Below, piece after piece: positions 24,696 to 36,333 of a stretch of DNA of 64,000 nt (the stretch's first letter is position 1; each line of letters opens with the position of its first letter). This DNA comes from Prunus persica (lineage: Eukaryota; Streptophyta; Magnoliopsida; Rosales; Rosaceae), in NCBI RefSeq assembly GCF_000346465.2, contig NC_034016.1:14648969-14712968 (forward strand). Reading direction: 5' to 3'. Under the pieces are notes generated by a model. The model did no database searches, was not told the origin of the DNA, and saw only the letters and a program-made list of their open reading frames with translations. Made by a program: the position numbers and the translations under genes.

Positions 24696-24765
24696 GTTTT
24701 CATCTTCATTTTGTTCCTATTCATGAAAAAACCATTGATTTAACAAATTATTATATATAGAGCTT

Positions 24766-25250
24766 CAATTTAGGGATTCTTCAAATAAGCATATTTGAGG
24801 GACACCCTTATAGGTCTCACAACACATTGTTTTTCAATAATTAAGCCGTCTAATTTTTAGATATTCCCCCAAAGATCATCTCTGCAAAGAATCACTTGAA
24901 TCCGAAACCATTTGACTCCTCAAATAACCTTTTAGGGTCCCTTACGAATTTTTTTTCAACGATCCAAACTATCTATTTTTTTAAGTCTATATTCATAGAT
25001 CATTCTTGCAAAAAATTAGACAAATCGAAAATCGTTTCGACATCCAATTGTATCCTACAAAATCAATGAACACAGTGCTTCAAGAAAGTACTAAAATTTC
25101 AGTAACTCAATTGAGTGGTCAAATGATATTGGATTCAAATGATTTTTTGTAGAGATGATCTTTGAATGATTATCTAAAAAATAGACGGTTTGGATTAGTG
25201 AAATATAATGCGGAGTGAGATCGCTCAATAGAAGCTCACTATAATTCCAG
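24766..25250. repeat. Intronic MITE family M1, copy a
   Basis: Shares with the copies at 25647, 35165 and 39358 the block CATAGATCATYCTTGCAAAAAA, an inner ATTGAGTGGTCAAATGATAT-like stretch, and GAGATGATCTTTGAATGA. It lies in an intron of gene F. Its ends are diverged. Confidence 0.6.
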
Positions 25251-25646
25251 TATGTATTTGACTTACTGTAACATCGTCAGTTCTATTAATATGTCCTTGA
25301 ATCCTTTCTTCTTCTTGAGTATTGGAGAATGTCTCAACTCCAAGCAACTTTGCAGTATTTTCAACTTCATTTAGTCCCTATTGTATGAAAAAACAATTGC
25401 ATTAACAAACTAATACTTGAAAAGGAAAAAGCTTTTGCCAGTCAAATTGAATAAGACTATATGTGTGTGTGTGTGTTGTGTGTTCCACTCACTGTAACTT
25501 CGTTATAAGTTTCAGAAATTTTTCCTTGAAGTCTTTCTATTTCTGGAGTACCGGAGATTGTGTCATTTTGTTCAAGCATCAGTTCATTTCTTTGAGCTTC
25601 ATTTAGTCCCTATAGTATGATAAACAATTGCATTAATAAGTTTATA

Positions 25647-26049
25647 CAGTCCCCTTCTATTGAGGGATCCCTCAAATAATTTTATTTGAGGGACGCCCTT
25701 TAGGGTACCCTACAATTCTTTTCCCAATAATCCAAACCATCTATTTTTTAGGTATTCATTCATAGATCATCCTTACAAAAAATTAGACAAATCGAAAACC
25801 GTTTCGACATCCAATTGTGTCTTACAAAATCAATGAACACGGTGCTTTAAGAAAAGTACTAAAATTTTAATAACTCAATTGAGTGGTCACATGATATCGG
25901 ATTCAAGTGATTTTTTTGTAGAGATGATCTTTGAATGAGTATCTACAAAATAGACGGTTTGGATTAGTGAAATACAATCCGGAGTGGGGCCTACAAGGGG
26001 TGTCCCTCAAATAAGCTTATTTGAGGGATCCCTCAATGGAAACTCTCTG
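25647..26049. repeat. Intronic MITE family M1, copy b (best preserved)
   Basis: The inverted ends share ATTGAGGGATCCCTCAAATA. Flanks TAAGTTTATA (left) and TAAGTTTTTA (right) look like a diverged 9-10 base duplication, suggesting a Mutator-type MITE (inference). It lies in the intron of F after the NB exon. Confidence 0.68.
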
Positions 26050-26548
26050 TAAGTTTTTATATATATATATGAATGTACGTTTATATAAATTTGAATAGAT
26101 ATATATATATATATATATATAGTGCGTACCGTGCTTGCAAGTCATGCACCCCATGTTCTTCTTCAACATTGGTGAGGACATCTTCTTCGGGTCTTTTCAC
26201 TTGATGTTCTAGTTCCTTTTTTGTAATTTTGAGGATTTCATGAATATTTGAGGCAGGAACTCTTTTGTAACTTTCTAATATGGATTGCCATTCATCTATA
26301 TTTTTCCCATACAAAAGTGAACCCATAGCTGTGAGGGCTAATGGATTCCCTTGAGCATAGCCTACGAAACTATTTGCGAGTTCTTGATAATCATCCGGAA
26401 GTCCACTTGTTGGGAAGGCATTAGAACTGAAGAGCTCCAAAGCTTCATCAGATTCTAACTCCTTCACTTGGTAGCGCAAATGCTCAACCCTTGCTGATAT
26501 TCCTGGACGTACCGACTGCCGCGAACAAGAGGATCTTCTGCTTGACAT

Positions 26549-26899
26549 TGTTAATTAACTGGAGCTTGAGGTGTGTCAGAAGAAGGAACTTGAATTGACT
26601 GAGAATACTAGAATAGAATGAGGGGAAAGAAAAAGACCCTGAAAGACAAATGAGAGCTAGATAGTATGTCAGAGAAGTAAAGAGAGAAACTGATGGGTTA
26701 TGAGAATGAGATATAATGAGATAGAGAGAGAGGCAGTAACTCTACTTATATAAAAAAGGAGCAAAGTGTTTCTTGAGACAAGTTATGGAGAGGGATCAGA
26801 TAAGGGGAGGGAGGGCAGAAGGTAGAGAGGAATGAGGAGGAGGGAGGGAGACAAGTGCATGGGAGAAAGAAGTCGGCTAAAGGGTTGATATTAATAAGG

Positions 26900-26944
<45 letters not shown>

Positions 26945-27729
26945 CGTGATTGTTTATCAACCGTCTTTTTCTTAAGAGTTCTAGTCGGAGAGAGAGAGAG
27001 AGAGGAAAATGTGCTTGTTTATCACCCTACTACGCGGGCCTCTGGTCGGTAAGGGAAATGTGCTTGTTTATCACCCTACTACGCGGGCCTCTTGTGTCAG
27101 TCCCAGCACGCAAGCCAATGTTGTCCTTATTACTTACTTGTTTGTCATTTGAAAATAATACTAGCTAACATTAATCACTTATTTCGTTTATTAGGAGGAA
27201 TTTGAATACTGAACTGCATAAATAATTACTCTTAATCACTTGAGTTATAATTTCGTTGCTAAGTAAAATTAGATTCAATACAAGACACATTTAAATTAAG
27301 AATAATACTAGTCATACAACAATTTCATATCACATGATGTGGCAGTTAATGTGTACATATCACATAATGTAAAATACTAGTTTATGTTTTTATAATTTTA
27401 TTTATTAAAATACACTTTATTCATTTAATTGATGTAGCATATGATATGAATATACCACATCATATAATATAAAAATATATGATATGATATAGAAATATAA
27501 GATAAAAATATGATAAGTGTAGCATTACTCTGGAATGTGTGGCGACTATACGGAGAGTGGTGAGGAGAGAAAGTGAGAGGCTCCTTTATCCTGGTTGTTT
27601 GAAAGATCCAAGATGGGTATGTTTGAAAGCTCCTCTATCTTTGTTGTTTGAAAGCTCCAAGTGTGACATTGTTGAATGTTGACCAGTTCCATGTTTCGGT
27701 TTTCGACACGGCACATGTGGTCTCGTCTC
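26549..27729. other. Upstream region of F with GA microsatellite and tandem duplication
   Basis: GA dinucleotide run at about 26903-26939 and a shorter one at 26989-27004. A 49-base unit containing TGTGCTTGTTTATCACCCTA occurs twice in tandem (from 27009 and 27058). The rest is AT-rich DNA. No gene is supported; the ORFs here are microsatellite-driven. Confidence 0.5.
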
Positions 27730-27938
27730 CAGTGGCGGAGCTAGGATTCTTAGTATGCAGGGGCCAAAATTTCAAAATCACTTCTACTAGATTTTTCATC
27801 TTCAACTGGGAGGGCCATCACTAATCTAATTGCAGTAATTGTATTACTATATCATATATTTTATAATATATTACAAAAGATTAATAATTAAGTGGGGGGG
27901 CCAGGGCCATGGCAGGCCTGGCTGTAGCTCCGCCCCTG
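27730..27938. mobile_element. Short hAT-like MITE
   Basis: Ends CAGTGGCGGAGCTA and the complement of CAGGGGCGGAGCTA, flanked by the 8-bp direct repeat CTCGTCTC (27722-27729 and 27939-27946). At 209 bases it has no coding capacity. Confidence 0.82.
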
Positions 27939-28251
27939 CTCGTCTCTGTCAAATTGAACCGGATTCCTAGGCTACAATTTATCTAATTAACTACACTACT
28001 CATTCTAATTCATTCTTTAATTATTACACTTTAGCATGCTTCTTATCAATTTGAACCCCCATTATTAAAAAAAAACAAAAAAAAACAAACGAACGAACAG
28101 AAAGTGAAAGGTTAAGTATGCTTTTTACACACGTTTAAAAATCTTTATGTAATTAGCAAATATTCAGAATATTATTTATTTTAATTAGTTATTAACCATA
28201 CTAGTAATCAACAATCATGTATAAATACGTAATTGTCGACAATATAATATT

Positions 28252-28349
28252 CAGTCTCTATAGCAGAGAAAGACATCATATGCCCAGGAATGGTTGAAAG
28301 AAGTAAAGGAAGAGGAGGCTTCTAATAATTGAGTGGTCACTGAATCCAT
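28252..28349 (-). pseudogene. TIR exon relic (first ~32 codons plus promoter)
   Basis: From ATG 28349 the minus strand encodes a start nearly identical to gene D (MDSVTTQLL) and reaches YDVFLCYRD, where homology stops. The upstream leader and TATA box (about 28383-28390) also match D. This is probably the lost 5' end of the unit that gave gene F, separated from F's NB remnant by about 1.7 kb. Confidence 0.72.
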
Positions 28350-28782
28350 TTTGTTTGATACTGTCAAAGACTTGAAATAATTTATATAGGGTTTAGGGTG
28401 TATGCCACTTTCATATGCTGGTTCCTGCTACCTTCAACGTACTGTGAAAGTCAACGTGAATGAGATCGTGCTTGGTATTTCCTGCGGATTTCGGTGCAAT
28501 TTTGAAGGTGTTTACTAATCCAGTCGTGTATATAGTTGATGATGAAGATGACAAAGATTCTACCAGTCATCTGTTAAAGGATCGTGGTATATAAGTCGTA
28601 ATACCATAAAAAAAGTTGAGATTACATTCCAAAATTAATTGACAATGAAGGAAGTATAAGTCCTTACTAAAATTTTCAACTTTCCAATATGAAACATTTT
28701 TTCACATTCTACCGAAAGAAGCCACACAACCAAATGCTCAAGCCATTTATTTTAAATTTTAGCTTAACGTGTGGTTGTCCTA

Positions 28783-28982
28783 ACTCAATCGAATAATATT
28801 TAAACTTCTTATTAAAAAAATTAAAAAAGGAAGTGCAGGTTAGAGTCTTGAGACTTTGTCTAAATTTGTTACTTTAAATTGAAATGGAAAAAGGTCTCCT
28901 GTTCTTAGTTGACCCTTAGTTTATATACTCTGTTTGTAGTTTGTCCCTGTACTATGCGTGTGGAATTGTGTGGTTGAAGCAG
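28783..28982. repeat. Cluster unit-boundary block, copy 3
   Basis: Third copy of the block described at 10985-11220 and 22044-22255, upstream of the TIR relic. Confidence 0.62.
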
Positions 28983-29106
28983 TATATCATTAAATTTCAA
29001 AGCAGTACTGAATCCTACCATGACTAGTCTAATAAAATTGAATGACTCCATGTTTATGATTCTTATTGAACCCTACCATGAAACCTTTAAACCAATAAAA
29101 AAGTGA

Positions 29107-31941
29107 CAAGTGGTTTTTTCGGAAATTCTATCTCTTGGTATGAAGAGGCCCTTGATTTTCTGTAACACCCCGACCCCAAATTTAACCCTTATTTACTTAT
29201 TTAATTATTTAAGGGTATTTTGGTCATATTTTTAACCGGAAAGAGTTTGGAGCAGTGACTAGTATTTTTGGATAGGTCGTACTGAGATGAGTTCATAGAC
29301 ACGTAGTGGGCTCGAATCGGAGTTGTAACGAGAGAGATATGGTCAAAAGAAACCCAGTGGCAAAATCGTAAATATTTTGAAATGGGATTTTTTATAAAAA
29401 TCAGATTTTCTCTCTCTCTCTCTCTCTCCCTGCGCAGAAACAGCCCCCCCTGTTACTGTTCACCGCGGTGGTTTTTGGGCCACCACAGTCGCATCCGGCC
29501 ATCGCTGGGGGTGGCACCGGTCCCAAAAGAACCGTGCCATCTTCCTCTTCCCATCCCGGCCAATCTCAGCCACTGGAACCACCTGTGCTCGCCGGAAAAT
29601 GCAAAAATCCGACCGTTTTTAACCCAAAATTCAAGGAGCTCGTTCTCCCTCATTTCTTCTCCAAATTTGACGAGTAAGGTATGGATTTCTACCTATTTTC
29701 CATGCTCTAGCTGATGGTTGGGTAGGATTTCCTTAATTTTGAGCCTAGGATAGTCGATCTTCGATTTGAAATTCTGCCGATTTTGGGAGTTTGTTTTCGG
29801 CCACTTCCGGTCCGTTTTTGGGGTAGGTCCAAGAACAAAAGTGGCTCCAAATAGGGTGTTATACCTAGGGTAGGAATTGGGAGCCGTGGTTTTGAGATTT
29901 TCCGGCGAAGCGTTATCGCTTTGGGCACCCACGCGCTGCCGGCTCGTGCGGCGGCGCGTGGGCACTGTGGAAAAAGTGACACTGTGTCTCGATGAGATCC
30001 TTAGGTTGTCACGAGTGCGTAGGATTTCACGGATCTCAATTCGGACGTCGTTTGACTATCGAACTGACGATCGCATATTGTGCGTTATCCGGGTTCGATA
30101 GGTTGGGACCGTTGGATGGACCCAAATTTAATATATGTTAATCTAGATAATTCTAGGATCGTGTAGGAATTCACGGATCGTGAATCGGAGCCCCGAATGT
30201 TCCGAATAATAATTTTAAAGTTTATATTTTATATTAACCGTCAGATCGTGCGATCGTGAGCGTTCCGACCGTCCGATCTGAACCAAACTTGCAGGACAAG
30301 TGTCCTGTACCTGGTAGAACCCGTAGGGACTTTCGGATCGGAAATTGGAGGTCGTGGGTTCCGCACGTCCGTTTGACCAAGGTTAGAGTAGTTTGACCCT
30401 TGGTTGACCGTGAGTCTCCCGGAGTAATCTCACCTTTCCAAGGGAGATTATCGGGTGCTAGACTATTGAGGAGGGTTACACAATATTAGAATTAATATAT
30501 ATAATTATAATTATAATATGTTTGTACAAGAGTACAAAAGAGTCTAGACTGTCAGTTTGGAGTGCTATACGCACTACCTTAGGTACCTTCCCGGCTTTTG
30601 AATTCACTACAAGTACCACCAAGTGAAAGTTAGGTCCCACGTGGCGTAGGTTATCCGGCGTGTGGACAGGCCCCATACGTGGCGTTGGTTGTACCGGCGT
30701 ATGGGGAGATTTGTAATATGATGTTCAGGTCTCACGTGACGTAGGTTATCCGGCGTTGAGACAGGCCCCATACGTGGCGTTGGTTGTACCGGCGTATGGG
30801 GAGATTATGTGATATTGTGTTGAGGTCGCACGTGGCGTAGGTTATCCGGCGTGTCGACAGACCCCATACGTGGCGTTGGTTGTACCGGAGTATGGGGAGA
30901 TTTGTGATATGATGTTGAGGTCCCGCATGGCGTAGGTTATCCGGCGTTGGGACAGGCCCCATACGTGGCGTTGGGACAGGCCCCATACGTGGCGTTGGTT
31001 GTACCGGCGTATGGGGAGATATGTGATATGATGTGCAGGTCTCGCGTGGCGTAGGTTATCCGGCGTTGAGACAGACCCCATACGTGGCGTTGGTTGTACC
31101 GGCGTATGGGGAGATATTATGATAGTATGGCATGGTCGCACGTGGCGTAGGTTATCCGGCGTGTTGACAGGCCCCATACGTGGCGTTGGTTGTACCGGCG
31201 TATGGGGAAATTATATGAAATACAAAGAAATGAAATCAGGTATCGCCCAAGTGTGGAATTGGGTTTTATGGAAGAACTACGTGTGGCTTGATCCCTCAAA
31301 GAGGGTACGTAGGCAGCCTAAGGTTATTAGGTGCAGCCGCAGACTAAATGTTAGTCTTATAGAGATTGGTTCGGACCTTGTTGTTGGTCCTGAAATTGAG
31401 GTGAAATTGTGATTGTGTTAGGAGGCTAAAACCTTGCATGTTGAAATTTAACAGTCCTAGTTTATATTTTGAATTTATTGTTTACCTTGCTTAAGGCGTG
31501 AATTGATTGGCTAGCATGTTTGGTAGTTGGTTGAGATTTATTGGAAGGCCGAATGCCATTTATGAGAATTTGCATGAAATTATATTGTGCATGCTGCCAG
31601 TTGGGAATATTAAATGCGTTTTATGCAGGTTGAAATTTTGGGAAATGTCCAATTTATGGGGGAGACTCTGCCGAAATTTCGGCAGGAAGTCTCGGTCTTT
31701 AGTAAGTGGGCCTGGCATCGGGATGATGTCGGGAATTCCAAAGGGTTTGCCTCGGGTTTTGAAAAATTCGGGGCGGGTCCTTTCATTTTCTTATTGATGT
31801 TTGAGGATTGTAACAAGTAGTTTTTTTTCTGGTATGATTCTAGGGGGACGGGGTACTCTAAACGCTAAACATGTATAGTCCCCTTTTTTGTACTTGTCTC
31901 ACTTCCTCTAATGAATAAAATCATATCGCTTATCTCTAAAA
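29107..31941 (+). mobile_element. Polyadenylated non-coding retroposed insertion with 18-bp target duplication
   Basis: An 18-base direct repeat (29089-29106 and 31942-31959, containing ACCAATAAAAAAGTGA) flanks a 2.8-kb segment. The segment ends in a short A-run, preceded about 25 bases earlier by AATAAA (about 31915). Long duplications plus a poly(A) end are the mark of LINE-type target-primed insertion. No reverse transcriptase is seen. A TGTAACACCCCG motif is at 29162, a TATAAAA box at about 29391, then CT repeats and a GC-rich stretch. It may be an LTR-derived or non-coding transcript moved in trans. The ORFs inside lack domains. Confidence 0.62.
30629..31208 (+). repeat. Minisatellite, six ~95-base units
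   Basis: GTAGGTTATCCGGCG recurs at about 30646, 30741, 30837, 30932, 31051 and 31146. Spacing is 95-96 bases except one gap of 119, where a 24-base segment is doubled. Each unit has two related halves, one with GTTATCCGGCG and one with GTTGTACCGGCG, so the unit itself arose by an older duplication. Confidence 0.9.
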
Positions 31942-31959
31942 AAACCAATAAAAAAGTGA

Positions 31960-32746
31960 TAAACGAGGATCTAATTTAGCACCTTTTATAAAGAATTTTT
32001 CTCATCTAATGTGAAAAAAAAAAAAAAATCATTATTTTTGAAAATTTAAACTGCTAAAGACAATATTAGCGAATGTGACAATAATGTATATCAACCATCC
32101 AAGTCTAAAGTTATTTTGTTAGATGCTATTCTAATTTCAGATAAATGTTTTAACAGTTTAAAAAATAAATTTGTTATTCAACTGCTTAAGACATGAGCCA
32201 AAAGCAAATATGTAAAATCCAAGCTACCCCCAATTATCACACATTCATATGTTCCAGTGCAAGTTCCTTCATATTTCAATCCAAATCCCAAACCTCCTCT
32301 CAAAATCCTATCTGTGCACTCTCTCAGAATAATTAAGAATGCCCATAGCTATCCGTGTATATATATATAATTATATTCTATGCGGACATCCGGACGTTAT
32401 TATCGTGCGGACGTCATGTATTTTGTACTACTCCTCTCTGCTTTCATGCATATTTACAATAGTATCTGCACGATAATAACGTGCAGACATCCGGATAAGA
32501 GAATAACTATATATAGATTAATAATGTGTGTCATATGTCAAAAAAATATTCGCTCATCGTGACCCTATATATATACTTATATATCTCAAAGTGACAGATG
32601 CCATACAAGTCTCACAGCACAAATGCTGTCAAGCATTAGTAGTTCGTGGCGGGCTGTGAAAGAGGTCTTTCTTCAAATGGATGTCGAAATCAAGGCCTTG
32701 ATGGCCTTTTGCTTTTCTGGAGTTGATCCTTTACAGGGGATAAGAA
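31960..32746. other. Intergenic region downstream of BC
   Basis: No gene is seen. A foldback occurs at about 32381-32505: GGACATCCGGACGTTATTAT at left is answered by a complementary arm containing GATAATAACGTGCAGACATC at right. The 3'UTR of gene BC should occupy the right part. Confidence 0.5.
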
Positions 32747-34451
32747 CTAAGGAGATGAGCTGCTGAATGCTGGTTTTGTTGGTGCAGTTAGTTTGACAGC
32801 ACCCCAACACCCAAGAAAGAGGACCGGCAAAATGTTTACTTTGAAAGGATTCTGCTTATTCATAACTATGCACACAAAGCGAGCTATGGAGGACAGCCAC
32901 TGAGAGAATGCACAAATTAATCCAAAAACGTGAGGGAAAATATCGCCTGAACTTTCTCCGGGACTCTCAGATTCGACGATTTTTTCTATTTTAAACTTGA
33001 GAATGAGTTCGCAGACGCAAGTGACTAGAGCCACAGAAGCCAACGACATACCAATTAGTGCATACTGGGGCTTTCTTCGGGAGGACAACTGATCACAAAT
33101 AGCTGAAGATATCTCCAGGACGAAGCTAATGATTAAAAATATCCACTGTACTGAAACGGCCTACAAAAATGATATATAATTAGCAACACGATCAACAACA
33201 TCTACTGTGCTGAAAAAAAAAATAAAAAATCTCCAAGGCATATGCAAAGAAGGACGAAATGAGAAAGCTTTACATTCTATAAAAGAAAGTAGAAGATTTA
33301 CCAAAAGAAGGCAAATATGTTGAATATATATCTTCTTACCTTTGATAAGAAGTTTTTAGCAGTTTTGACAAACAAAAATAAGCTTTTAGTAGTAGTACCC
33401 CACCATGTCTCCGCTGATAATAAGGGCACCATGCCCTAGTATGAAGAAACAATTGCATTAACATATAGTAACATAACATAATTAAGATTTTTCTTGTCAA
33501 TTCAATAAGATAATACATATGTGCATATAATTTCATCCTTGCAAACCATCTATCTTTTAAGTGTTCATTCAAAGATCATTTCTACAAAAATTTAGACAAG
33601 TTGAAAATCATAAGACATCTAAGTGTGATTAACAAAATCACCAACACCGTATTTAAAGAAAACACTAAAATGACAACTATTTAATTGAATGGTTAAATAA
33701 TTTCATATATGAGTGCTTGTTTGAACTGATGATCTTTGAGCGAATACCTAACACAAATGGGTGAGATCATTAAAATACAATGCGAAGTGTGCCCTACAAA
33801 AATGTTTCTTATTTGAGAGATCCATCAACTGAAACTCTCTGCATATATATATATATTATACTCACATCGTTGACATCCCCAATTTGTAGAGCGATCCTTT
33901 CTTTCTTAATGTCGGAGTCATAATTTAGTCCCTATAATATGAAGAAAAAAAAATTGCATTAACAAATTACTATAAGAAATAGAAAAGTTATTCTTACCCA
34001 ATTGAATAAAATAATACCTTGAGTGTCTATATATATATATACTAACCGTAGCATCTTCCATTATGGGATTTGTTCTTTGACCACTTGATAGAGAATCGAA
34101 TAATGTATCATGTTGTGCAAAAGAGTTTTCTGAGCTTCTACTTTCATCCAATCCCTATATAGCACGAAAAAAAATTGCATTAACAAATTAATATAGAAAA
34201 AAAAGGAATTATTCTAGTCAAAATGAACAAGACAATGTATATTACTCACTATATCATTCTCACTGTTTGAAATTATCCTCTGAGGACTCCTTTCTACTTC
34301 TTGAACACTCGATAATGTTTCATGTCGTCCAAACGAGCTTTCCGTGCTTCCACCTCCATTCAATACCTATTGATGAAAGTAAATTGCATTAACAAATTAA
34401 TATAAAATATGAGAAAGTTTTGCTTCTCAAATTGACAAAGACAATACCTAT

Positions 34452-34496
<45 letters not shown>

Positions 34497-36299
34497 TCGT
34501 TCACCTAAGAACTTAAAAATAAAGTCTAGTGAGCACCTATTTAATAAATGCTCTTGGATTAATCCAATGACACATATAATTAGTAGTAAACCCTCATTCA
34601 TTCTCCATATTTTACCCAAATAAACCCTAATCATTCTAATATTAAAAAAACAAAAGGAGAAAAAGAAAATTAGGGAATGTGTTGGGGAAGAGAAAGGGGA
34701 GAGAGAAAAAATGTTTTGGTGATAGAAATTTACCTTTTCTAGAAAATAGAGAGAAGAGAGAGTAAAGCATTTTTAATTTAATTTTCATGTAAGATTTAAT
34801 CTCATTCATTAAAAGTAGAGCAATCTAATGACTTAAAAATTGTGTCAAAATTTGCGTATAAAAATATGATGTCACGGATCTGCCCATATATATAGTGCTG
34901 CTATTTTTCCACTCACCTGTTCTATTTTCCCATTCACAATTATTCCTAAAACACCCTTAAATTATTAAAATAAACTAATAATAAAATAACATTTAAAAAA
35001 ATAAAAACCCTCTCTCCTCCCTTCCTAACGCACCCCCTCAGCAACACTAGCTGTGCCACACCCACCCCCCTCCCAAACCTCTTCACCCTCGTCCACCATA
35101 TAAGATGAGTGGGGAAATAAGATACGTGTGTGGAAATAGCAGCACTATATATATATATATTATAGTATGCTTTTATTGAGACATTCTTAAATTTTTTTTG
35201 AGGGACACCATTAGGGTCTTCTACAATTTTTTTTTTTTCAACGATCCAAATCTTCTATTTTCCAAGTCTTCATTCATAGATCATCCTTGCAAAAAATCAA
35301 GAAAATAATTTTTATTTTTATTTTAGGGACACCCTTTAGGGTCTCTTAAGATTTTTTTTAACGATCCAAACTGTTTATTTTTCAAGTCTTCATTCATAGA
35401 TCATCCTTGTAAAAAATTAAGAAAATTAAAAATCATTAAGGCATCTAATTGAAACCAACAAAATAGAACATGATGCTTTAAGAAAAGAAGTATAATAATA
35501 ACCATCTAATTGAGTGGTCAAATGATTTCGGATTCAAGTGATTTTTTTGTAGAGATGATCTTTGAGGGCATATCTAAAAACTAGACGGTTCAGATCATTG
35601 AAATACAATTTGTGGTGAGCCATACAAGGGATCAAATAAACTTATTTGAGGAATCCCTCAACTGAATATAGAACATTGTACTTACTGTATCATCCTCTGT
35701 TTTTGAAATTATCCTTTGATCCTTTTCTTCTTCTTGAGTAGTGGATACTGCTTCATGTTGTCCGGTTGCGTTTTCATTGCTTCCCGCTTCATTCAATACC
35801 TATAGAGGAGAAAAATAACTGCATTGGCTATGAAAAAGTTTTGCTTGTCAAATTGAACAAGACAATACATATTCTACAGTCTACTCACTGTGTCATAAGT
35901 TTTCGAAATTATCCTTGGATCCCTTTCCACTTCTTGAGTACTGGATAATGTCTCATTTCTTCTGGTCGAGTTTTCTGTGCGTTCAGCTTCATTCAATACC
36001 TATAGATGAAAAAATAAATTGCATTAACAAATTAACATAAAAAACGAAAGTAATTTCCTTGTAAAATTGAACAGATAGTACATATGTGCATATATATTAT
36101 ATACATATTCTACCCACTGTATCATATGTTTTTGAAATTATTCTTCGATCACTTTCTATTTCTTGAGTACTGGATGATGTCTCATGTCGTCCAATCGAGT
36201 TTTCCATGCTTTCAAGTTCATTCAATATCTGTTGATGAAAAAGAAATTGCATTAATTACAAAATAAAAAAGAAGTTTTCTTGTCTAATTGAGAAATACA

Positions 36300-36333
<34 letters not shown>

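Larger units (their letters stand above)
22787..26548 (-). pseudogene. Gene F: truncated NBS-linker-4TM gene, P-loop lost, hAT insertion in one exon
   Basis: The NB exon starts at ATG 26548 and enters the NB-ARC only after the kinase-3 region (VKELESDEALELF, then GNPLALTAMGSLL). TIR, P-loop and kinase-2 are absent, and the N-terminal Ser/Arg stretch is new. Downstream exons, each open in phase 0: 25609-25493, 25377-25267, 24716-24016 (split by a hAT element), 23843-23730, 23617-23513, 23409-23338, and the membrane exon 23257-22787 with all four segments. The NB exon end is unclear: the strong-looking donor at 26130/26129 leaves phase 2, while GGG/GTGCAT at 26150/26149 keeps frame. Expression would give a switch-less membrane protein; pseudogene is the safer label. 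Confidence 0.7.

Noticed and set aside
29382..29982. ORFs of 66-110 codons in a GC-rich patch
   Set aside because: They overlap on both strands in the non-coding retroposed insertion. There is no domain, and the proline-rich composition follows base content.
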